From NCBI GenBank assembly GCA_023415145.1, contig JAEZLW010000138.1, positions 1-10,323 on the forward strand: 10,323 nt of DNA, given 5' to 3'. This document shows positions 1-5,391 of the stretch, piece after piece. A model generated the notes under the pieces. The model was given only the letters and a program-made list of their open reading frames with translations, did no database searches and had not been told where the DNA came from. Position 1 is the first letter of the stretch, and each line of letters opens with the position of its first letter. The position numbers were made by a program, and so were the translations under genes. The DNA comes from Bacillota bacterium (lineage in GTDB: Bacteria; Bacillota; Clostridia; Christensenellales; Aristaeellaceae).

Positions 1-6
1 AACAAT

Positions 7-19
7 CCCCCCCCCCCCC
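7..19. repeat. 13-nt poly-C homopolymer tract
   Basis: Thirteen uninterrupted C residues are followed by A, CCCC, A, CC. On the minus strand this reads as G runs separated by single T's, a sequence able to form a G-quadruplex. It lies about 80 bp upstream of the -35 box of the first gene and is not inside a recognisable reading frame. Homopolymers of this length are prone to slippage and to sequencing or assembly error, so the exact length is uncertain. It may also simply mark a contig edge. Confidence 0.8.
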
Positions 20-100
20 ACCCCACCGAGAAAACATCCTATCGAAATCTGATCTAACCAAATGCCTGTCATCTCCATATCTAACAGAAAGTTTCATGTC

Positions 101-129
101 TTGTTGTTCCATATTCTTTTTTGTATAAT
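101..129 (+). promoter_or_regulatory. Sigma-A type promoter of the first gene
   Basis: TTGTTG (101-106) and a perfect TATAAT (124-129) are separated by 17 nt, the ideal vegetative sigma-factor spacing. Transcription would start near 136. That falls almost on the TTG codon at 138, so the ATG at 177, which has its own ribosome binding site, is the more credible translation start. Confidence 0.7.
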
Positions 130-176
130 GGCAATGATTGAAAGACGAACACGATTTTAGACCAAAGGTGAGCATC

Positions 177-1001
177 ATGCGTGAATCATTATCTCCCGCA
201 GAAAAGAAAAAGTTGTTCAGGCAGCGATATGGCGAGTTACTCGTTCCTCACGGCTTTTTCTTCAAGGCATGGAATTATTACCGTCTTAGCATGCAAGAAC
301 AGATTGTGCTTGTCGTTTCAATCCACTATGGACAGTCAGGTGGCATGTGCAGTCTGCGAATTGCTGCTCTGCCCTTTGCACGTGGGTTAAGCGAGGACAG
401 CTTTTATGAAGGAAATATTCATATTGATGGCGATTTACTATTGAACCGTGATAAAGACATGATACGTTTTTATCCATTTGATGAAAAGTTTGAAGCAGTA
501 TATCAAGAATTCATACAGAATTATCTGGAGCGATTCCTGTCAGTACATGACCTGCAAAGCTGGGACGCGTTTGAGTTATGGGCAAACCGAGGCAAATTCG
601 CACCATATGATGTTCGAAGGCCATGGCCTTGTATCATCCTTGGCCTTTGGGAACAGGCGGCGTTCCATGTACGCCATCGAATCATTTGGCTGGAGCAGCG
701 CCTTGATGAAGAGCAGAAAAACCTTGCGCAGTCTGAGGAGGATGCTGCAAAATTCGAAATGGAATGCCATTCGAATATTCACCCTTCCTCGATAATCGCA
801 AGAAGGCGTAAATTGGCCTTAATATCTCAATATCAGCGCGATCAGATTATGCGAACAATTGAAATGATTGAGGAGCGTAAACAATTTTTGCGTATGCTCG
901 AGCCGCCACAAACTGACTATTTTGCTGCACAAATAGAAAATTGCATAAACCAATCCGTTAAGGTATGCCATATGTTTTTTGGAAAGTTTGCGGAGCAATA
1001 A
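177..1001 (+). CDS. Hypothetical protein with charged helical C-terminal half
   Basis: I do not recognise this 274-residue protein with certainty. ATG 177 is chosen over the in-frame TTG at 138 because AAAGGTGAG (164-172) sits just upstream and the promoter's predicted start site is at about 136. The first ~120 residues (LLVPHGFFFKAWNYYRL, then strand-like stretches) loosely resemble small DUF4304-type proteins, in which a 'GF.kk...yyr' opening precedes beta strands. This is from memory and weak. Residues ~160-245 are rich in E, K, R and Q and look like long amphipathic helices or a coiled coil. There is no signal peptide and no membrane segment, so it is probably cytoplasmic. Its GC is visibly lower than that of the radical SAM gene downstream. 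It stands alone with its own promoter, and the 101-nt gap after it shows no clear terminator. This suggests an accessory gene, possibly acquired. Confidence 0.75.
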   Translation: MRESLSPAEKKKLFRQRYGELLVPHGFFFKAWNYYRLSMQEQIVLVVSIHYGQSGGMCSLRIAALPFARGLSEDSFYEGNIHIDGDLLLNRDKDMIRFYPFDEKFEAVYQEFIQNYLERFLSVHDLQSWDAFELWANRGKFAPYDVRRPWPCIILGLWEQAAFHVRHRIIWLEQRLDEEQKNLAQSEEDAAKFEMECHSNIHPSSIIARRRKLALISQYQRDQIMRTIEMIEERKQFLRMLEPPQTDYFAAQIENCINQSVKVCHMFFGKFAEQ

Positions 1002-1102
1002 GACACAAAATCTGAAATTATTACTTTTGCTCCATATCAGTAAAAAAGTCTCAAAATACATCATGGTTAAAAGTATGTACAAAATAGATAAGGAGAATAC
1101 CC

Positions 1103-1972
1103 ATGCCCCTTTGCGCCCTTTGCCCCAGGAATTGCGCCGCCGAGCGAAACCCCATGGAAGGCAGCGGCTTTTGCCGCATGGGCCTAGATCCCGTGATCGC
1201 CAGGGCAGCGCCCCATTTCTGGGAGGAACCCTGCATCAGCGGTACCCGCGGCAGCGGCACGGTATTTTTCACCGGCTGCGTGCTGCGCTGCGCCTATTGC
1301 CAGAACGGGGAAATCAGCCACCGGCTGCTTGGCAAGAGAATTTCTGTACAGGAATTGGCGGATGTCTTCAAGCGCTTGGAAGGCGAAGGCGTGCACAACA
1401 TCAACCTGGTCACTCCCACACATTTTGTACCCACCATCTTAAGCGCGTTTGATCTCTACCGGCCTGATATCCCCATTGTATGGAACACCGGCGGCTATGA
1501 AAAAGTGGATACATTACAGCTGCTGGATGGCATTGTGGATGTGTATCTCCCTGATTTGAAGCACTTTTCCGCTGCCATGGGAAAGCTGTGTGCCGGAGCG
1601 CCGGATTATTTTGAGTACGCCTCCCAGGCCATCATCGAAATGTGCCGTCAAACAGGCCCTGCCGTGTATGATACAAATGGCCTCATGCAAAAGGGAACGC
1701 TGGTGCGCCACCTGATTCTGCCAGGCCTGACAGGGGAAAGCATCAAGCTGCTGGACTGGATTGCTGAAAATTTGCCCTTCGGTACCCCTATAAGCCTGAT
1801 GCGCCAGTATGTGCCCATGAACGACGTGAAGATTCCCGGCCTTGACAGGCGAATCACAGAAAAGGAGTATAAACGGGTTCGTGATCATATGCTGTCGCTT
1901 GGCCTGCCGGGCTACGAACAGGAAGCGGAAGCTGCGAATGCTGCCTATGTGCCGCCGTTTGAGGGGGAATGA
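1103..1972 (+). CDS. pflX: Radical SAM protein, PflX family (PFL-activase-like)
   Basis: This 289-residue protein fits the PflX group (COG1313), relatives of pyruvate formate-lyase activating enzyme. Residues 59-66 hold the radical SAM signature C59-x3-C63-x2-C66 (GCVLRCAYCQN), which would bind a [4Fe-4S] cluster and S-adenosylmethionine. An N-terminal cysteine set (C4, C7, C11, C24) is typical of this subgroup and could hold a second cluster. Downstream, WNTGGYE, a DVYLPDLK segment and the LILPGLTGES stretch fit the partial TIM barrel of the family. Length is normal. AAGGAG (1090-1095) lies 7 nt before ATG. The substrate of PflX proteins is not established, and no glycyl radical enzyme is encoded in this window, so the activase label is by similarity only. 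The grpB-like gene begins 3 nt after the stop, so the two are very likely co-transcribed. Confidence 0.92.
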   Translation: MPLCALCPRNCAAERNPMEGSGFCRMGLDPVIARAAPHFWEEPCISGTRGSGTVFFTGCVLRCAYCQNGEISHRLLGKRISVQELADVFKRLEGEGVHNINLVTPTHFVPTILSAFDLYRPDIPIVWNTGGYEKVDTLQLLDGIVDVYLPDLKHFSAAMGKLCAGAPDYFEYASQAIIEMCRQTGPAVYDTNGLMQKGTLVRHLILPGLTGESIKLLDWIAENLPFGTPISLMRQYVPMNDVKIPGLDRRITEKEYKRVRDHMLSLGLPGYEQEAEAANAAYVPPFEGE

Positions 1973-1975
1973 AGC

Positions 1976-2515
1976 ATGGGCAGAGAAATTACCATTGTCC
2001 CTTATGATGAATCCTGGCCCAATCTATACGAAAAAGAGAAAAATGTACTGTTGGGCATCTTCGGAAGCCTGGCGACCGATATACAGCATTTTGGCTCCAC
2101 CTCTGTAAAGGGGATGGCTGCAAAACCCATCATCGACATCATGATCGTGGCGGACGATCTCCATCTGATTGATGATTGCAATGTTGCCATGGAAGCTCAC
2201 GGATACATTGCCAGAGTCGAGAACGGTATTCCAGGGAGAAGGTATTTTGTCAAACTGAATTCCGATCAGTCAGGCAACCATACGCACCATGTTCACGTGT
2301 ATCAAACAGGGAACCGGCATATCAATGACGAGCTGATGTTTAGGGATTATCTGCGTATTGACCCGGCAGCTTTTGAGGAGTACGGGCAGGTGAAAAAGGA
2401 AGCTGCCCTCAAATACCGCCGCGATCCCCAAGCGTACACAGACGCCAAGAGTGCCTGCGTGATGAAGATCATGGAAATAGCAAGATCCTATTTTGCGGGT
2501 CATACTTGTCGATAG
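1976..2515 (+). CDS. GrpB family protein (UPF0157, nucleotidyltransferase-like fold)
   Basis: A 179-residue protein with the hallmarks of the GrpB/UPF0157 family: HFGSTSV at 38-44, AAKPIIDIMI at 48-57 with the conserved D54, a histidine cluster HTHHVHV at 102-108, and the C-terminal block MFRDYLR...AAFEEYGQVKKEAA. The family has a nucleotidyltransferase-like core in which GS...D corresponds to the active-site region. Its physiological role is not settled; some relatives are fused to dephospho-CoA kinase. GAGGGG (1961-1966) precedes ATG by 9 nt and lies inside the end of the upstream radical SAM gene. With only 3 nt between stop and start, translation is probably coupled. The length is typical and the protein looks intact and soluble. 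Confidence 0.92.
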   Translation: MGREITIVPYDESWPNLYEKEKNVLLGIFGSLATDIQHFGSTSVKGMAAKPIIDIMIVADDLHLIDDCNVAMEAHGYIARVENGIPGRRYFVKLNSDQSGNHTHHVHVYQTGNRHINDELMFRDYLRIDPAAFEEYGQVKKEAALKYRRDPQAYTDAKSACVMKIMEIARSYFAGHTCR

Positions 2516-2540
2516 CATGCATCGCTGTTTGCAAAATTCG

Positions 2541-2550
2541 TCACATGTGA
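2541..2550. other. Perfect 10-bp palindrome TCACATGTGA
   Basis: A perfect inverted repeat lies 25 nt after the grpB-like stop and 41 nt before the start of the acetyltransferase remnant. It is flanked by AAAATT on the left and ATTTTTT on the right. It could be a protein binding site for the downstream gene, or a weak terminator-like element because a T run follows. It is too short for a firm assignment. Confidence 0.3.
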
Positions 2551-2591
2551 ATTTTTTGAGAAAGCACACTTGCGTTTTGTGAGGTACTGAT

Positions 2592-2965
2592 ATGTATCGT
2601 ATAGAGCCAATGTCAAGCTGGTACGCATATGAAATATCAAGCTGGACTTATCCAGCCGAATACTCGGTTTATAGCTTTCAAAAGAACTGTGATACAGTGA
2701 ATGAACTGATGAACGGCGAGTATTTTGCCTGTGTTGATGCAGGAATGAATTTGATCGGATATTTTTGCTTTGGTGAATCTGCGCAGATTTCCACAATGGA
2801 AAATAACGTGGTGCGGCAAAATTTCGGTTAACTGTGGCTTGCTTCAACAAGCGAGCAGTGAATCTATACAAAAGGTTAGGCTTTGCAATTGCTGATACAG
2901 TAACCCATAAAATTAACCATACCAGGTTTTACTTGATGAACTATACACCAATGTATAACCGGTAA
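2592..2965 (+). pseudogene. GNAT acetyltransferase remnant, internal deletion plus frameshift
   Basis: The first frame from ATG 2592 (GAGGT at 2581-2585 as ribosome binding site) reads like the N-terminal half of a GNAT N-acetyltransferase: MYRIEPMSSWYAYEISSWTY, then GEYFACVDAGMNLIGYFCFGES. After about residue 73 similarity stops, and the frame ends at TAA 2829-2831. From about 2825 another frame, shifted by -1 (or +2), gives the matching C-terminal part: RLTVACFNKRAVNLYKRLGF, then THKINHTRFYLMNY, ending at TAA 2963-2965. That is the usual GNAT motif B region, where the last strand pairs with 'N.rA..lY.k.GF'. Missing between the halves is motif A, the R/Q-x-x-G-x-G/A acetyl-CoA loop, roughly 35-45 residues. 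The gene is therefore very unlikely to make an active enzyme. A 79-residue truncated peptide could still be translated. Confidence 0.85.
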
Positions 2966-3067
2966 CTGGCAAACTAAAAATCGACATCGAATGGAAAAAA
3001 GTAAGCTTTTGGGCACCGATACCTTTCTATAAACAATCAAGGAGATAAGCACTCTTCATCATTTCTC
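2966..3067. other. Intergenic region between converging acetyltransferase remnant and mnmE
   Basis: About 100 nt with no supported gene. It holds an AAGGAG sequence (about 3040-3045, plus strand) that is not followed by a start codon, and a 13-codon ATG frame at 2991-3032 with no ribosome binding site. On the minus strand, downstream of mnmE, there is only a weak AAAAG/CTTTT hairpin before a T run, not a convincing terminator. The region looks like decayed sequence. Confidence 0.5.
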
Positions 3068-4426
3068 TTACTTTCCCACACAGAAACTCGAAAACACCTG
3101 ATCCAAAATCCTCTCCTCCACCTCGTCACCGGTGATTTCCCCAAGAGCAGAAAGGGCATCCCGCAAATCCACAGCGGCAAGGTCCAAAGGGATGTTGGAA
3201 GACAAGCTGTCCGCAGCCTGGCGCAGGCTGCTTGCGGCCCTTCTGGCTGCGTCAAGATGACGGGAGGTGGTCAGTGCCAAGCTGGAAGGCTCCCCTGCCT
3301 TTTCCGCAAGGTATGTTTTCAGCGCTTTGAGCCCTTCCCCTGTCTTTGCGGAAAGGGTGATTACCGGAGCCGAAGGACACAAATTCATTATCTTTTCAGC
3401 CAAAATCATAGAAGGCAGATCGCTTTTATTCAGCACCACGGCAAACTCCCCCTCCGGCGGGGAACGCAGTAAATCCATATCCTCCTGAGATAATGGCTGA
3501 CCGGCGTCGATGACTAGAACCACCACATCCGCCCTTTCCATGGCCTTATGCGCCCGGCTGACCCCTATCTTCTCCACTGTGTCTTCCGTGTCCCGAAGGC
3601 CAGCCGTATCACTCAACGTGACCGGCAATCCGTTTATTTCAATGCTTCCCGTAAGAATGTCCCTGGTGGTGCCCGGCACATCGGTGACGATGGCTTTTTC
3701 CTCCCCCAGCAAGGCATTCAAAAGTGAGCTTTTCCCCACGTTGGGCCGGCCGCACAGCACCACATCCATGCCCCGCTCCAGCATTTTCACACCCCGCTCG
3801 TCGCAGGCGTCCTCCAACTCCTTCGAAAGTGTCAAAACGCCATTGCGCAAGCTGCGCGTGGCCTCCTCTTCCTCCACTTCCTCGGGATAATCGATGGCGG
3901 CCTCCAGCCCGGCCATGAGGCAATATAGTTTATCAAGAACCTCCCGGATGAACTGGCTGGGCCCACCATCAAGCTGGCGCATGGCTGCTTTTGCGGCCTG
4001 CCGCCCGCCGGCTGTGATCAGGCCCATCACCGCCTCCGCCTGACTCAAATCCAGCCTGCCGTTCAAAAACGCCCGGCGGGTAAACTCTCCCGGCTCAGCC
4101 ATCCTGGCCCCGGCCTTCAGCGCCAGCTCCAAGGCCAGAGACGCCATCATCCGCCCGCCATGGGTGTGGATTTCCGCCACATCCTCCCTGGTATAGCTGC
4201 GGGGGGCACGCATCAACACCGCCATGGCCTCGTCGATCTTTTCATTTTCCTTGACTACATAACCATACACAAGCAGATGGGAGGGATATGTTTCCCTCTC
4301 CCCCCTGGCCGGTTGGAATACTTTTCGCAAAACAGCCTCCGCTTGGGGCCCGCTGATGCGCAGGATGGCAATGCCCCCCTGGCCTGTGGCCGTGGCGATG
4401 GCGGCAATGGTATCTTCAAACTGCAT
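3068..4426 (-). CDS. mnmE: tRNA modification GTPase MnmE (TrmE)
   Basis: This 452-residue protein has full family length. With MnmG it installs the carboxymethylaminomethyl (or aminomethyl) group on C5 of wobble uridine 34 in certain tRNAs, in the cytoplasm. Residues 1-118 form the N-terminal folate-binding domain (DTIAAIATATGQGGIAILRISG; YTREDVAEIHTHGG at 78-91). A helical domain flanks the inserted Ras-like G domain: G1 GRPNVGKSS 226-234, G2/K-loop region PGTTRD 251-256, G3 DTAG 273-276, the catalytic glutamate of the VEKIG motif at E285, G4 NKSD 333-336 and G5 SAKTG 359-363. The chain ends in C449-VGK, the C-x-G-K tail carrying the conserved cysteine. Start ATG 4426 has AGGAGG 4-5 nt upstream. 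It lies 15 nt behind the phosphoesterase gene and is probably co-transcribed with it. mnmG, usually its neighbour in Bacillota, is not in the window. Confidence 0.97.
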   Translation of the reverse strand: MQFEDTIAAIATATGQGGIAILRISGPQAEAVLRKVFQPARGERETYPSHLLVYGYVVKENEKIDEAMAVLMRAPRSYTREDVAEIHTHGGRMMASLALELALKAGARMAEPGEFTRRAFLNGRLDLSQAEAVMGLITAGGRQAAKAAMRQLDGGPSQFIREVLDKLYCLMAGLEAAIDYPEEVEEEEATRSLRNGVLTLSKELEDACDERGVKMLERGMDVVLCGRPNVGKSSLLNALLGEEKAIVTDVPGTTRDILTGSIEINGLPVTLSDTAGLRDTEDTVEKIGVSRAHKAMERADVVVLVIDAGQPLSQEDMDLLRSPPEGEFAVVLNKSDLPSMILAEKIMNLCPSAPVITLSAKTGEGLKALKTYLAEKAGEPSSLALTTSRHLDAARRAASSLRQAADSLSSNIPLDLAAVDLRDALSALGEITGDEVEERILDQVFSSFCVGK

Positions 4427-4441
4427 TGTATCCTCCTTGGC

Positions 4442-5278
4442 TTACAGCCGTCTCCAGAATTCCACGCAGGAAATATCCTCCGTCCAGGGAAAGCCTTCCG
4501 CCGCCAGATGAAAGGCCTCCCGGCTCTGCCAGGGGATACCGGCGGCTTTGGCTGTACTGATAACATGTCCGATCCATTTGGGTGTATATCCGTGATGGCC
4601 CCAGAGCATGGTCTCCAATACGGACCTGGCCATTTCCGGCGCGGCTAAGGCCAGACCGCTTTCCACATAGGCTTTTTTCAGCTTCGAGGGGTCATAGGGC
4701 ACTGTATAGGCCGTTACCTGTCCATCCTCCCACATGGCGTAGGCGGCCCGGCAGCCGCACCCGTCATCCAGAATGCCCAGGCTTCCGGGATTCATAAAAT
4801 GCCTGCCTTGAGCGCTTATTTGCCAGGGCGTATGATAATGGCCGCAAACCAGCCACTTTACATCCAGCGTGTTCAGTATGGCTTTCATCTTCTCCGTATC
4901 CGCGGGTGTCATCAGCGTATCAACACTGCCCGGCACGGCATGTGTCAGCAGCATGTCCTCATAAAGCCATTCCCTGTCAAACGCCATGGACAATCCTGCC
5001 AGCTCACGGGCTGTCCATACATGCATAGACCAGTTATAGGCTTCATACAGCGCCTGTTCACCACTGCAAAAGCGGACGATCCGCTCCTCATGGTTGCCCA
5101 TCAAAAGCTTGACCTTCCAATCTCTTAAAAGCGCAAGCGTTTCCCGGGGCTGCGGACCAAAGTTCACCTGATCTCCCAGGGAGATATATCCTTGCGCACC
5201 CTGGCTTTGGGCTTTTTCCAAAACGGCTTTCAGTGCCGGCAGGTTGGCATGGATATCCGTCAGGATGCAAAGGCGCAA
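4442..5278 (-). CDS. Metallophosphoesterase, calcineurin-like (ApaH/YfcE-type)
   Basis: A 278-residue protein with all metal ligands of the calcineurin-like phosphoesterase fold: D8-x-H10 (TDIHAN), GD at 35-36 (GDQVNFGP), GNHE at 61-64, H113 (LTHAVPG) and GHYH with H147 and H149, then NPGS at 163-166. It should bind two metal ions and hydrolyse a phosphoester; the substrate cannot be told from sequence. The opening resembles the COG0639 group (ILTDIHANLPALKAVLE). Residues ~190-278 form a mostly helical C-terminal tail beyond the catalytic core, as in longer members. The start is TTG at 5278: GGGGGAG (5284-5290 on this strand) sits 5 nt before it, and no ATG in this frame fits. There is no signal peptide, so it is cytoplasmic. 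mnmE starts 15 nt after its stop. Confidence 0.9.
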   Translation of the reverse strand: MRLCILTDIHANLPALKAVLEKAQSQGAQGYISLGDQVNFGPQPRETLALLRDWKVKLLMGNHEERIVRFCSGEQALYEAYNWSMHVWTARELAGLSMAFDREWLYEDMLLTHAVPGSVDTLMTPADTEKMKAILNTLDVKWLVCGHYHTPWQISAQGRHFMNPGSLGILDDGCGCRAAYAMWEDGQVTAYTVPYDPSKLKKAYVESGLALAAPEMARSVLETMLWGHHGYTPKWIGHVISTAKAAGIPWQSREAFHLAAEGFPWTEDISCVEFWRRL

Positions 5279-5307
5279 GGCTGCTCCCCCTTTTGCGTGT
5301 TACTTCC

Positions 5308-5335
5308 ATGATACCCCATTTTTCTCTGTTTTGAA
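5308..5335 (-). promoter_or_regulatory. Putative promoter of the phosphoesterase-mnmE unit
   Basis: Read on the minus strand, TTCAAA (5335-5330) is followed after 16 nt by TATCAT (5313-5308), giving a start near 5301 and a leader of about 20 nt carrying the GGGGGAG ribosome binding site. The -10 matches the consensus at five of six positions, the -35 at four. It lies back to back with the addB promoter. Confidence 0.45.
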
Positions 5336-5343
5336 AGCTTCAT

Positions 5344-5373
5344 TTGACGGGTATGTCCCTGCCATGGCATAAT
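5344..5373 (+). promoter_or_regulatory. Putative addB promoter
   Basis: TTGACG (5344-5349) and CATAAT (5368-5373) are separated by 18 nt; each hexamer matches the consensus at five of six positions. The start would be near 5380, directly at the GGAGGGG ribosome binding site (5380-5386), giving a leader of only about 12 nt. Because the promoter covers the in-frame TTG at 5344, translation of addB should begin at ATG 5392. Confidence 0.55.
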
Positions 5374-5391
5374 GAGCCTGGAGGGGTGGAA

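Noticed and set aside
138..176. TTG start for the first gene, adding 13 residues
   Set aside because: The promoter at 101-129 predicts transcription from about 136, which would leave no leader, while ATG 177 has a good ribosome binding site.
1002..1102. Possible promoter or terminator between the first gene and pflX
   Set aside because: Only A/T-rich sequence with no hairpin and no properly spaced -35/-10 pair. The pflX promoter could not be placed with confidence.
2592..2831. Intact 79-residue small protein
   Set aside because: The C-terminal half of the same GNAT family follows in another frame, so this is the front part of a broken gene.
2991..3032. Short peptide frame MEKSKLLGTDTFL, reminiscent of the first residues of some MATE transporters
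   Set aside because: Thirteen codons, no ribosome binding site and no continuation in any frame, so a transporter remnant cannot be supported.
5344..5391. N-terminal extension of AddB from TTG 5344
   Set aside because: The stretch contains the promoter and ribosome binding site of addB, and the extra 16 residues do not look like AddB.
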